64,000 nt of DNA from Toxotes chatareus (lineage: Eukaryota; Chordata; Actinopteri; Toxotidae), in contig CM028889.1 in the NCBI GenBank assembly GCA_016801885.1, forward strand, positions 12,773,001 to 12,837,000, read 5' to 3'. The translations under genes and the position numbers were made by a program. The notes below the pieces were generated by a model. The model was given only the letters and a program-made list of their open reading frames with translations. It did not search any database and had not been told where the DNA came from. How positions within the stretch are numbered: the first letter of the stretch is position 1; each line of letters starts with the position of its first letter. Below are positions 37,201 to 48,025 of this stretch, piece after piece.

Positions 37201-40200
37201 GAGTGTAGGCTGCTGGACAAACACATAATGAAAGACAATCTAGTAAAACACTGCTGTAGTAATATAAAACACATCTTGAGTTCATTAACAAACCCATTAA
37301 GGACTATGGGTTTTATAGTTTGTTTCATCTCTTTCATTAATTCCATATAGCTCAACAACGACTCTGTGATACCAGCCTGTGTTCTGTTACCTTCAGAGTG
37401 TGTGTAGCCTTTGGCCCAGTGATAGCTGCCCTGCTGTAACACTGAGGTGATCTTATACAGGTGGCAAAAGCCTGTTTTGGACTCGTTTACTGTGATGAAG
37501 GTGATCTCATCATCACTGGCTTGGATGAAAGGATGGAAGATGTCATGGACCTATAGGACACACAAGAGAGGATTCAAAGAACAAATCACCGATACACAAT
37601 ATTACAGCTGTTTGCTCAGATTTGTTTGTGTGGGAACTTGTATGCGACTCCATTTTCCAAAGAAAATATTTTTATGAAGAGGTGAAACTATAACTGCAGC
37701 TCGCACTGATCAGAAAAGCTGAGTCAGACATGAGGGGAAAACTAAACAGATCCAGAGACAGTTGTGGTGTTGAGCCTCACATTGATCCAAATGTCGCTGG
37801 TCTCTTGGTAGATGATGAAGGGATGGACTGTGTCTCCGAGGGCCTCCAGGCTCTCTCGTCTGCTGGTCTCGTCCTGATGTGCAGGGATGAAGAGCGCTGG
37901 AGGCAGCAGGACCAGCTGGAGATGCTGCTGTCGTCGGTCCATCATGACCGCCCAAGCACTGACACAGAGAGAGAGGGTGAGAAGGAGGAGAGCTGAGATG
38001 AGTGGGAATGTGTGTGGTGTATAGACACCATGTTAACTACTGTCTGGGTGTTTCTGAAGCTTGGGGAAGTTTAAAGGTTATGGGGTGTTCTGTTATTCCC
38101 ACCTCCTAGAAAAGAAACTTACTATTGCCCATCCCTTGTCCATCCGGCTCTGGTGATGTATTCGGCATTGGGGAACAGGCTGGTGAAGGGGACAGGCAGT
38201 TCCTTTTCTTGAGTGCTGACAATCTGAGGGAGAAAAAAAAACACCAGGCTGACTACAGCACAGACCACTTCAGTGTGTTGTTCACTGTGGGTGGATTAAT
38301 ACAGCATCAACGTGTTGGGATGTTCTGTGGACGCGCACTCACTTTGCCGAGATTATCTGTCCTGATTTCTGCTATTTTGAGAGTAATATCTGGATTCTTG
38401 CTGCCTGGAAATAAATAAAACTGGGTTACATTTCAAAATATTAACAAGATTTGTCTAACATTATTGATGTAAGCCCATGGAAGGGGCATGTGAAAAATAG
38501 CACAGTAAAAAAAAAAAAAAAAAAACCTATCCCTGGCAGTGTTAAGTATCATCGTTTACTGACACAGGAAACAAAAACACATTTACTATGGGCTACAAAT
38601 AACATTTCACAATCAATTAATCTGCAGATTTTTTTTTCTAGATTAATCAAATAATCAAAAATGCCTTCTACAACTTCTCACAGTCCAAGGTGATAATGAA
38701 AAGCTGTGACCATCCAATGTTTGACATTTTTGCTTTACAAAATTACTAAAACAATTATTCAGTTTTAAACAATAGTTTTTAGTCAACTGACTAATTGATT
38801 AATCGACAAATTGTTGCAGCTCTACATTCATATTACGTGTATAGTTCTTAAGTAAACATGTTGACTCTTTGTCCTAAGAAATAAAATACAGAACAAGTAC
38901 ATTAGATATAAATACTGAGGTTTTCAGTGCCTGCATACCTGCACGTGGGTATCTGTAAACATCTGTCTTACGCTCCTCCAGAGCCGGAGATGGGACATGG
39001 ATGATCTCAACTTCAGACTCGTCCACCTCCTCGTATAAAATCTGTAAAGTCTTACCACCATCTGATTCTGAGCCAGACAAATGACCAGTAAAGGACTTAG
39101 GTATTATTGTTATTATTGTTATTATTGCACGTTTTTTAAAATAATGTAATAACCAATATTAATATGATTCATGTTATGATTCTCGTTGATAATATGCCTT
39201 CTTGTAAAGTCAACAATGTATTACTCCCTCACCTTCTCGAGCAGCTGGTGACCACCAGTATCCAGTGAAGCGATCAAACTCTTCCTGTGTAACAAAAGTG
39301 GCGACACCAGCAGATCTGGGGTCCTCTTTAGGGTTATCACTACCTAAAATGAAAACACAGACAGAAAAAAAAAAAATACTATGGAAAAAATTCAGAGCAT
39401 CAGGTAATACTGAGTCCGTGGACACGTTTCATTCCTGACCTTTGTGGCAGAAGGTGAGCCTCCTCTCTTCACCCGTCTCGATGCTGGTCACCCAAATGTC
39501 GTTGTTATTGATGAAGCCGATAACATTGGGGTCCCCAGGGCAGATCTTGGGGTCCATGCGTGTGCCTGAACTCTGGCTCTTAATCTCTACAGGATTCATG
39601 GGAGAAGTCTGCACAAACACACAAAGTGTGGACAACTTAGGTCACAGCTGCCGTGGTTCAACACTTCATTAACAATGGTAAAAAAGTAAAAAAGGACAAT
39701 CCATCTTTTAAAAGTTCTTTAAAAAATCTAAAAACAACAATTTAAAATGTATATAGATGAATACATGGTTGTATTCCACAGCTCATGAAAAGTTGATGTT
39801 TTAGATGTTTTTAAATGATTTTTCAAAGGACAACACAGAAACACATACCACAAACTAACAATCTTGATAAGCATCCTCTTTATTTGGTTTTTACCGAATT
39901 GTGAGGAGAGATGAAACAATTAGCTGACTGACAGAAAATTTACTAGCAACAGCTCTGATGATCAATTAATACGTTCAGGATACAATGGGTGAGAGCACGA
40001 GTACTGCCAAAGTTTTAACGTTAAATGTAACTATTCATATTCTTACTGGGGAACTCAACAGAGACCCAAAAGTGACTTTAAAAAGGCAGAAATATCAGAA
40101 ATCCCCCTGGCTAGAAATTGTTGAGGGACTCGCCTAATCAGGAACCCTATCAACCCCTGCAGGTCTGTAATAATCAGTCTTAGACAGTAATTCTTACTTA

Positions 40201-43200
40201 ACTGTCCTTTAACTCACAATGAAGCTGTTGTTTCCACCGTCACGGCAGTAGTACAGACTGCTGTTGGCCTGGAACAGGAAGAGGCCGCTGGGTCGGTGGT
40301 AGTCATAAGAGGTGATGCCAGACACCCCCAAGCGCTTCCTCTCTCGCAGTAGCTCCTCCTCCCGGGAGAAGCCCCCGTGGTGTGGGCTAGCCTGAGGTCA
40401 TGGGTGACAGGAGGACACACAACGTGACAAGGCTGGCCGAGCAAGGTCAAGGTCAAAGACAGTTTGTTCAGGGCATGGAAAAAAAAACAAACAGTGAGAA
40501 AACATTAACATACTAAATTAAAGGGAGAAACACCAGATACCAACAAACAGAACCACCTATCTCCTCTATTCAGAGGTAATAACTTCTGTTTATGAAACCA
40601 ATACAGCCCAGTATAACAGTTAAATAACAATGAACATTAATTCATTGAATAAAAGGGGAAATTTGCAACAGTATTTTTAAGCTCTATGACAGAAAGACAC
40701 CATCAAGAGACACAGGTTCACAATCATCCTTTAAACAATTAAATATCTCGTGGGAACAAGATGAGTGTGGAGGAAGAGGATGAAGAATCCTCCTCACCTG
40801 AAAGTGATCTAGCATTGGTTTCCATGACAAAACTAGGAGGGCATCTTTGCGGATCTTCTTGGGTATGTCTGAGTAGAGTAACGCATTTTCTCTGCTGGCG
40901 TAAGGCATTCCTATGAGAACAGAAAGAGAAAAAAAACAACAACTCTGTGAGCCCAAGCAAAGCTGACCTGTCATGTTGTAGATGAGTTTAAGTCCGACTA
41001 GCGTTTGGAACAGTAGCACAGTTTAAACAAAATTCTTACAGAGGACTTTCAGGGCATGCAGTACAACCTCTGGAGCTGGCTGCAGCAGCTGCTTATAGGT
41101 GCAAACTTAGAAATAAGTGCGTACTTAGTGGAATTTTACACATCACTAAATTAAAAAAAATCACACAAACTAGTTCTTACCTATCGATTAGCTGTTGCTA
41201 AATATTTACACCCAGCAACTGTTCAGTGTAAATAACTAGCGAACTGAACATAACGTTAGCTCACTAACATCTGACCTGTTGAGAGTGGAGAATAAAGGAG
41301 ATAATAATGTATACAGTTGACATGTATTGAATAATTCAAAAAATAATTTCACAAGAATAAGACATCATACCTCTAAATATGAACCGCTATGGCAGTAATA
41401 TTTGACTAAATGAGTAAATAATGTCACTATCAGATATTCCCCGCTTATTAGAAACACTGTGGACATTACCAACTTTGAAACATATTTATCCATGAATGTG
41501 GATGTAAATAAAACAAATACTAATATTTACAAGAGATACATCTTCACACCTCTAAAAACTACTAGCAACTGACTTACACAATTACACGTACAAGTTTTTA
41601 CCTGCTAAGATATTCCTTCAGTTTTAATGGTGCCACCTGATTTAGTAAATCACTACTTTGAAATTAGCTAGAGGTTAATAAGAACTTAGGAAGTCCCTCC
41701 CACACAAAGGTAGTAATGCATGAATGAATAACTGGTGGAGCACATCCTGGGGACCATAGTGGAGGTCCTCAGCAGTGACTGAAAGTAATGGTTTCTGCGC
41801 TGCTTCTGACTGAGAACTGATCATGTCATCACTTATCCAATGAGTGTGTTTCCATGCCCTTAAGAAACCTGGTTATTGACATTTTTCTGCAGTAACCGAC
41901 AGAGGTAAGGAAGGAAGCAAGACATGGTATAGTAACACCGCTGCATTTCTGCTGTATAACCCTGATGTCCTATGCATGTATTACCATGTTAGCGCATTTC
42001 CTAACAGGGTACGTCCAAGCAGTGTTTGCATATATATAACTTCACATGTAGTTTGTAAAAGTAGTAGGTCATTTCTAAAATGAAGATACATTTGTATCTG
42101 TGGGAAACCTCTGTAACCAGATTCTGTTCTGTCTCTGCACCAGAAAAAGGGAAAAAATTTTTTACTAATACATTAATGGACAGATTAAAAAATCTGAACT
42201 GATCTTTGGCATCAGTGCATCTAAAACTGGCTTAGCTTCCTCCAGTCCTTGTTTGATGGTTGAACACTGGTGCAGAATGGCAACTTTAAGAAAAAAAAAA
42301 CATTACTTTTTTAAAAAAAATCACACAAACTAGTTCTTACCTATCGATTAGCTGTTGCTAAATATTTACACCCAGCAACTGTTCAGTGTAAATAACTAGC
42401 GAACTGAACATAACGTTAGCTCACTAACATCTGACCTGTTGAGAGTGGAGAATAAAGGAGATAATAATGTATATATTCTGACATCCAAAGAAAGAGCATA
42501 CATTTTCTGCTATAAAATGCTACAGTACTGTAACCATGCAGTCCACAGGAAAGAAAAACACTTCATTTAAAAGCTGTCTTAGCTTAACAATAATACAAGA
42601 AGAGGAGAGTGATGAAGTCAGTCAGTGAACTGATGTAATCATGTCACACAGCAGTATTTACCTAAGGTTTGCTAACATTAGATGCCACATGCTATCAGTC
42701 ATACCAGGCAAAGTGAGGGTGGAGCAGCAAAATCCCTGAGTGTGCTGAACTTTTCATTTGCAAAAAGAAGACTGGGCAACAATTGTCGCCATCATGGGAC
42801 GACGGCTTGTATGGTCAACAAGCGAGCTACCATGAGTACAGGTTTTACAGGTTCTGTGTAGAGCACATAACAGAGCCTGACGCGGCTCTGGAGATAATAT
42901 CAAACACCAGATCTCACAGCTTGAGACATGGCAGCAAAATGAGCAACAAAGCGAAATTCTTCTCCAACACATATCGACTAGATTCACTGCAGATCTTTGG
43001 ATTTCAAATGAGCTTGAAAACAGCTGCAGGCTCTGACTCACCAACTGTAGCTACAGACCATTCACAGAAGCACGCTAAGTGGCTGACAGGAAGCATCTGA
43101 ATCTGTAGGTCAAACATTTACTGCAGAAAGTGAGATTACGTGCCTGAAAATCAATACATTTTTCAACAACTGTGACAGATCCCCGGTGTCAGTACACCCT

Positions 43201-44328
43201 GGCTCACCAAGGTAATAGATGCGGTGGGAGTGCGGGCTGGCCTCGTCCTTCTGGATGAACTGGAAGTCATGTGGCGCCTTGTTGATGACCACACCGGTGT
43301 TCTTGCGGCTGTTGTGGATGATCTTCCTCAGGCCATCCCATGTATGCTTCTCCACGTGGAACTGGGTGGGATTCACGTCCTCCATCTCCACCACCTCCGT
43401 GCTGTCCGAGAGCTCGTCCACCCCCGTCATACCTGCCAGTGCTGATCTGACGCTGAATGACAAATATAAGTACACTTCTGACGGAGGATAGACAGAAAGG
43501 TAACCTGTGAAGTTTTCTTTTTTGAAACACACAAAAGTCGTGTGTACACTCAGTGTTTCTCACCAGAACGCAAGGTATCCTCGAGGTTTCGTAAATGTGC
43601 ACAATACATTTACTTTCTCATAAAACATTTGCAAAGTTAATTTTATGAATATTTTAAAACCAGGGCTTATTCAAAACTACTTTTACTCACTAGAAGTCTT
43701 CTTCTTTTTGCCTTTACTGACACACTGCTACACTTTGTGTATTACTACCTCTGTATTACCACTTTTAACTGGAGACAGTAGAGTGTATGTTGTTGACCGT
43801 GTGTGTTCAATTATGAATGCACGATTCAAGCAAAATGAGGGCCCACTCTCCATGAAAACACTGCTGGTAGGTACAAGTGGTCAAAAACTCCCAAGACATT
43901 CCAGCTGACATCGGACGGCTGATTAATTTTAATCTAATCATAAAATCTAGTTGTCTTATGATAGTAAAATGTATGAAATTTTTGGCATTCCACTGGTTCT
44001 TCCACTGGCAGCAGTCTACTTTCCTTACTTAAAAAAACAAAGAACAAAACACACACAAAATCTCATTACACTACTACATTTTCTAGTCATTAAAATGAAA
44101 ATGACAACAGTGTCCAAGTTTTGGCTTTAAGGGCATAATCTTTTCCTTTAAGGCAGGAAAAAAAAAAACACTGGAAAAATCTTACTTTGGTTAAAAATTT
44201 TCATTTATCAAAACAAATGAAAAAAGAAACTGAATGTGGTTCAGATGACTGTGAGTGAAAAAGTTACCATACCTTTCTTGGCCGTCTTCTGTTTTGTCTT
44301 CGATTTTCAGTCTCTTTACTCTGTGCAT
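34208..44328 (-). CDS. dpp9: Dipeptidyl peptidase 9, complete, 20 coding exons
   Basis: Post-proline dipeptidase of family S9B, cytosolic or nuclear; mammalian DPP9 also restrains NLRP1 and CARD8. Coding exons in transcript order: 44328-44273, 43452-43208, 40910-40798, 40391-40218, 39608-39440, 39343-39233, 39067-38939, 38404-38343, 38223-38123, 37958-37781, 37550-37391, 36996-36917, 36762-36610, 36306-36171, 36079-35934, 35637-35491, 35169-35017, 34884-34742, 34505-34394, 34300-34208. All junction phases agree and total 2,661 nt, 886 residues (human long form 892). Beta-propeller exons precede the alpha/beta hydrolase. The substrate-binding Glu pair is in TQEEFDRFTGYWW (about 273-274). Triad: Ser753 in HGWSYGGF, Asp831 in GFLDENVHF, His863 in NERHSIR. 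Residue choices such as LGMPYASREN and CHKG favour DPP9 over DPP8. The gene is convergent with angptl4. Confidence 0.97.
35326..35395. repeat. Perfect 31-bp inverted repeat (hairpin) in dpp9 intron
   Basis: Arm 35326-35356 (starting TTTAAGTTACCACAAC) is exactly complementary to 35365-35395, with an 8-nt loop GATAAATG. It lies between coding exons 17 and 16, about 95 bp from the exon at 35491. The arms match no other sequence I noticed in the window. It may be a tiny MITE, a recent templated inversion, or a foldback RNA. Confidence 0.9.
35690..35830 (+). repeat. Teleost ACTTTTACTT-type dispersed repeat in dpp9 intron
   Basis: Contains GGGTCCATATCCTTTACTTA, AGTAAAGAGAAATACT, GTTCTGCATTCAAAATTTTA, CTTAAATCAAAGTACAAAAG and AAGTAAAAGTACC: a partial copy of a common fish repeat. 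Just outside the exon at 35934-36079. Confidence 0.7.
36171..36996 (-). other. dpp9: dpp9 exons 12-14 with alternative acceptor choices
   Basis: Exon 12 begins at a CAGCAG tandem acceptor; the second AG (first base 36996) gives SEDDFKCP, as in human GEDEFKCP, while the first would add one alanine. Exon 13 could start at a TAG before CGTTCG (about 36777-36780) or at TCCTCAG before ATTTGGG (first base 36762). The second has the better pyrimidine tract and gives AKIWVDE, like human SKIWVNE, so it was chosen; the other would add five residues (RSSSPQ pattern). Confidence 0.7.
38590..38826 (+). mobile_element. MITE-like dispersed repeat in dpp9 intron
   Basis: Contains AATCAATTAATCTGCAGATT, TAGATTAATCAAATAATC and the right end GATTAATCGACAAATTGTTG-CAGCTCTA. 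Same family as the copy at 27,144. Lies in the intron between exons 8 and 7. Confidence 0.75.
41151..41313 (+). repeat. Exact 163-bp direct repeat, copy 1
   Basis: From TTAAAAAAAATCACACAAAC to GATAATAATGTATA, identical base for base to 42311-42473, offset exactly 1,160 bp. The sequences on both sides differ between the two copies. No TG...CA ends and no poly(A) tail, so neither an LTR nor a SINE is indicated. Confidence 0.95.
42311..42473 (+). repeat. Exact 163-bp direct repeat, copy 2
   Basis: Second copy of the 41151-41313 segment in the same orientation, in the same dpp9 intron. Lack of any visible difference implies a very recent duplication, gene conversion, or an assembly artefact. Confidence 0.95.
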
Positions 44329-44363
44329 TAACCGTTCAACAACCCTGGACCAGACCTGACACC
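44273..44363 (-). other. dpp9: dpp9 first coding exon with long-form start
   Basis: Acceptor CTACAG precedes 44363 and donor GTATGG follows 44273. ATG at 44326-44328 begins MHRVKRLKIED, comparable to the basic MRKVKKLRLDKE start of human long DPP9, which serves as a nuclear localisation signal. It splices in frame to the acceptor TTCAG before 43452, giving ...EDGQESVRSALAGMTGVDEL. The Met in AGMTGV (residue 27) corresponds to the short-form start in human. An alternative acceptor (GGCAG before GTATGACG) would join out of frame and leave only the inner Met. Confidence 0.8.
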
Positions 44364-45499
44364 CTGTAGAAAAACAGGTAAAGATATGAGAAGTGAAGAT
44401 GTGAAACAGAGAAGTTTGTTTCCAGACCTTAACATGGCAGCACCTGGTCTAACTGACAAATAACTTAAACAGACCTGCATTAGTAAAAAAAAACAAAAAA
44501 AAACTAGATCTCGCCCTATGCTAAGCTCAATGCTATCAACAGTGAAACCGTTACTGAGGTGGTGGCCCCAATCAGGGCAGACGTCTTTTTGCTGCTTCAT
44601 CGAGGAGCTTCTGTCCGTCAGCCGACCACCGCCGCACTTCCAGCTGTGTGTCCCTGAAACAAAATCTCGCTCTGTCTATGTGACTCAGCTGCATGACTAC
44701 ACTTCAATGTCTGTGTCATAACCGTGGCAAATGTTGCACAGTTACTCCACATTTTACTGGAGACTGTATGCTGTAAGCTGTTGAGGAGGGTGTTTTGTTG
44801 CCTAGGGCCTAAACGAACTGCAAATTCTACAGAAGCTCATTCCCAGGAAACACTTCAGCATCTCCCTCTGCCAAACCAAAACGTGTGGCACAAGAACAAA
44901 TGCCATGCTTGAAAATTTGACGAGTTGAATGGAGTTTATGAATAATAATTCAGGGAAACAGGACTCAAATATTTATATAAAACATCCTTGGAAATCATTA
45001 ATGATGTTTGAATGTGTTTTCTGAGCAGCCTTTGTGTTTCAAAGAGAAATAAAAATGTACTTTGAGAACAAGATAAATAATCATGTTAACTTTTATCTTT
45101 GGTTGTTTTTTTGCACCATATGGTTACTGATCAAATTCAAATCAAAGAATTTATGAGATTACTTATCTCAAAATAACTGATAGTGAGAGCAGGCTTATTC
45201 TAATTCTGCCCCTTTTTTTGCTGAAAGGTACAGATTGGTTTTAAGAAGAGCAACTAAAACGTGTTTCAAATCAAAATGATAAAGTACAAGTCCTTGAACT
45301 GTGTACAGGATGAATCACTGTTCAAAAATCCCAGTTTATTCTTCTGCAGCCTGTACCCAACAACTGTAGGGCTATGTGTGTCTATTTTCTGTTTCTGTTC
45401 CTGCAAAACCTGCAGGCTCTTGGTACACAATTAGACACTGCTGCTGTTTTATCATGAACTCATCAAATGGTGCCCTATATCATGCTATATAGGAAGCTG

Positions 45500-45700
45500 A
45501 GCAGGGGTGGAGGAAATGTTCAGACCCTATACTGAAGTAAAAATACACTGTAAAAATATTTGTTGCATGCAAAACTCCTACATTCAAAATGTTACTTAAC
45601 CAAAAGTAGTTTAGAATAAACTGGAAAAAGTGCGGAAGTATTAAAGTACAAGTACTCAGTGCAGAAAAATTGCCCCTGTGACTAATATATTGCACATAGC
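45500..45700 (-). repeat. Teleost ACTTTTACTT-type dispersed repeat
   Basis: Starts GGGGTGGAGGAAATGTTCAG, then TACTGAAGTAAAAATACACTG, ACATTCAAAATGTTACTTAA, GAAGTATTAAAGTACAAGTA and CCCCTGTGACTAATATATTG; the order matches the common fish repeat seen near 35,690. Confidence 0.75.
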
Positions 45701-45769
45701 ATTAATAGATTATTGTCTAATGCCTAAGCAGCAATTTATTGTTGTAGTTGGTGGAATTAAATCTTAACC

Positions 45770-45900
45770 ATTTTGTATGGAACTGTGACTAATGATTATT
45801 TTCTTGATTAATCGACTGAAGGGTTTGGAAAAAATCATAAAGCAGACTCAAGTAATCATCATACTGACAAACTGATTCAAAGTTGCAGCACTTCATATGT
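45770..45900 (+). mobile_element. Short MITE-like dispersed repeat copy
   Basis: Carries AATGATTATTTTCTTGATTA, TCGACTGAAGG and the end motif AAAGTTGCAGCACTT. Internally deleted relative to the copy at 46,930. Confidence 0.55.
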
Positions 45901-46299
45901 TTTGTATCCAACCATCTTGGTTTTTTAAAAGTCACTAAAGCCATCAATTAAATGTAGCAGAGATATGAAAAAGCACGGAAAGAAAACATTCAGCATCTAA
46001 TTGTGGTATTTTTGACACTGATTTTAAACATACATATCTCTGGCGCCGCGCTGTTTGTTGGTAGACACGGCAGGTCATTTAGTATTCATGCAAAATCAGT
46101 TTTTTGTGTGAAACACTTCCACTGTTTCTGTTTTGACACATCAGCTGAGGAAGCTAAAGGGTCCGACAGCTTAAGTCCGGACAGAAAACATCTGGCTGAG
46201 TGTGTCCTGCCCCTCAAACCTGACAAACACTCATCAAGCTGCACTAAATTAAAACCATCTGTGTCACTGCATTTTGCTTTAATGCTACCATGTTAGCTG

Positions 46300-46600
46300 T
46301 CCGTTAAACGGGGACTGGCGACTCGAAAGCTACGTACCACAACGGCACTTGTACACGGGAACAACTCAAAACAGCAAAGCACTCATCCATCTTTAGCTTA
46401 CACTTTCTGCCCAAAGACCGTGAAAGACTTTCTCCTCGAAGAAACGCCTGTGTTGAAGACAGCGGTCAGGGTCTGATTAGATAGCAGAAGTCAACTACTT
46501 TCAAAGACAGCAGGTAATTAGCTTCATGCTAATATGCTAACAACGAGGAAGTGGCTTGTGGAATCAAACGTTACAAGAGTACAACCTTTACCCCGGATGT
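46300..46600 (-). promoter_or_regulatory. dpp9: Putative dpp9 first exon and promoter
   Basis: This stretch has more CpG than its surroundings and lies upstream of the first coding exon. On the minus strand there is an ETS-like CCACTTCCTCG near 46,545. Possible donors are AAGT followed by GTAAGC (46396-46401) or GTG followed by GTACGT (about 46,331). No TATA box. Placement is inferred from composition and position only. Confidence 0.35.
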
Positions 46601-46929
46601 GAACCGGCAATTTTTTTGTTTCGCTTAGTACGTGAATTCATTTGCTTTTATTTTTTAATTCCCAGTTTCATTTTTTTGTCCACAGCCGAAATAACCCTCC
46701 TTGTCTGCTGTGAAACAATGCAAAGTAAAGCCAGTAAAGGTACCAATGACTCCTCTCTTAATCTATGAAATATCAGGAAAATAATTGTGAAAAAGAAACG
46801 TCCATCGCTGCTATTGAGGACTCAGTCGGACACCTACAAAGGTCTCATTGTCTGATCAAGCCAACAATGTACAAGCCCAACAATGTTTATTTTACAATTA
46901 AAACATTAAACTTGCAAATCCCCATAGTG

Positions 46930-47225
46930 GAGATGCTGTGACCAGTTGATTATTTTCATTATAGATTAATCTGCCAATTGTTTTCTTGATTATTCATTTA
47001 GTCTGTAAAACGTCAGAAAATAGAAAAAAATATATCCATTCGAGCTTCTTCGACTCCCAGTTGAGGTGTCTTGTTTTGTCCAACCGACAGTCCAAAACCC
47101 AAAAATATTTACAGGGAAATGCAGAAAATCAACAGCAAGAAAGTCCTCATTTTTGCTTAAAAAATAATCAATTGATAATCAAAATAGTCGATTAATTTGC
47201 CATTGACTGATTACTCAACTAATCA
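46930..47225 (+). mobile_element. MITE-like dispersed repeat between dpp9 and dazap1
   Basis: Contains GTTGATTATTTTCATTATAG, ATTAATCTGCCAATTG, a GTCAGAAAATAG block, TTGTCCAACCGACAGTCC, AACCCAAAAATATTTACAGG, CAATTGATAATCAAAATAG and TCGATTAATTTGCC: a fairly complete copy of the family at 27,144. It fills most of the gap between dpp9 and the dazap1 3' end. Confidence 0.8.
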
Positions 47226-47311
47226 TTTTCTCCCTACACTGCAGGGCTTCCACTGAAACACCAGAAGCAAATACACTCAACATCCATGACAAGCAGTGTA
47301 TCGTTAAAACA

Positions 47312-47785
47312 TTTATTTTTGTAATAATTTGTCCTTTTTTTCTTTTTGCATAAGTGCAAAAAATGCACCCAAAACAGCCACCTGAGGGAAGTCTACATCA
47401 TTAAATAAAAAAACAAGCAAAGTGTACATTTATAGTACAAAATTCTCTTTTTAAAAAATTGCACAGTTTGTGTATAATATATATATTTATAATCTCCATT
47501 TTAAACAAACTTTAAAGGCTCAGAAAGTAAACAAAATTCACCAAATGAAAAATAAAAACATTTTTTCCCTAGAATTTAAAGCTGAGGAAACTTGAGACCC
47601 TGTTTTCATTTGTGTCCACCATAAATATACATATTTATATGCAAGTCTCTTTACATATAGTCTCTGTGCTAGTGTTTGACCAGACAATCAAAATTATTGC
47701 AAAGTAGTTTAGTTTAACTATAAAACATGGGGTAGGAGGTGGGGGATAAAAGCTTCTTTCGGCTGAATGTTCCTTAAGTTAGGCA

Positions 47786-47817
<32 letters not shown>

Positions 47818-48025
47818 AAAACCCTGGGTTTCAATACACCCCTTTTGAATTTACTGGAATTCCCACTTTCACAAAGGTTTCTGTTTCACAAACTGTGTGC
47901 ATTCAACATTCCCATAGAACGATCCAGAATTCCAGTTTTGCTTTTTTAGCAAAAACAAACATTTCCCTGACTTCTTCTTTTTTTGTTTTTCAACTTTACA
48001 CAGCGGCCACGGCCAGAGGTGGCAG
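47312..48025 (-). other. dazap1: dazap1 3' untranslated region and poly(A) signal
   Basis: About 0.7 kb after the stop. AATAAA on the minus strand at 47312-47317 is the best poly(A) signal. The region includes a (CAAAA)n run at about 47,787-47,822 and AT-rich sequence with ATATTTATAT words. Length is typical for this gene as I know it. Confidence 0.6.

Larger units (their letters stand above)
40911..43207 (-). other. dpp9: dpp9 intron 2 (largest within the coding region)
   Basis: About 2.3 kb between coding exons 3 and 2. No extra exon seen. It holds the exact 163-bp duplicate pair listed separately. The open frames at 42,754-43,100 have no recognisable product. Confidence 0.7.
44364..46300 (-). 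other. dpp9: dpp9 5' intron
   Basis: Non-coding on both strands as far as I can see. Contains dispersed repeats at 45,500-45,700 and 45,770-45,900. The right end depends on which donor the untranslated first exon uses. Confidence 0.5.

Noticed and set aside
43224..43491. Plus-strand open frames opposite dpp9 coding exon 2.
   Set aside because: Shadow frames; the minus strand carries the conserved DPP9 sequence with correct splice sites.
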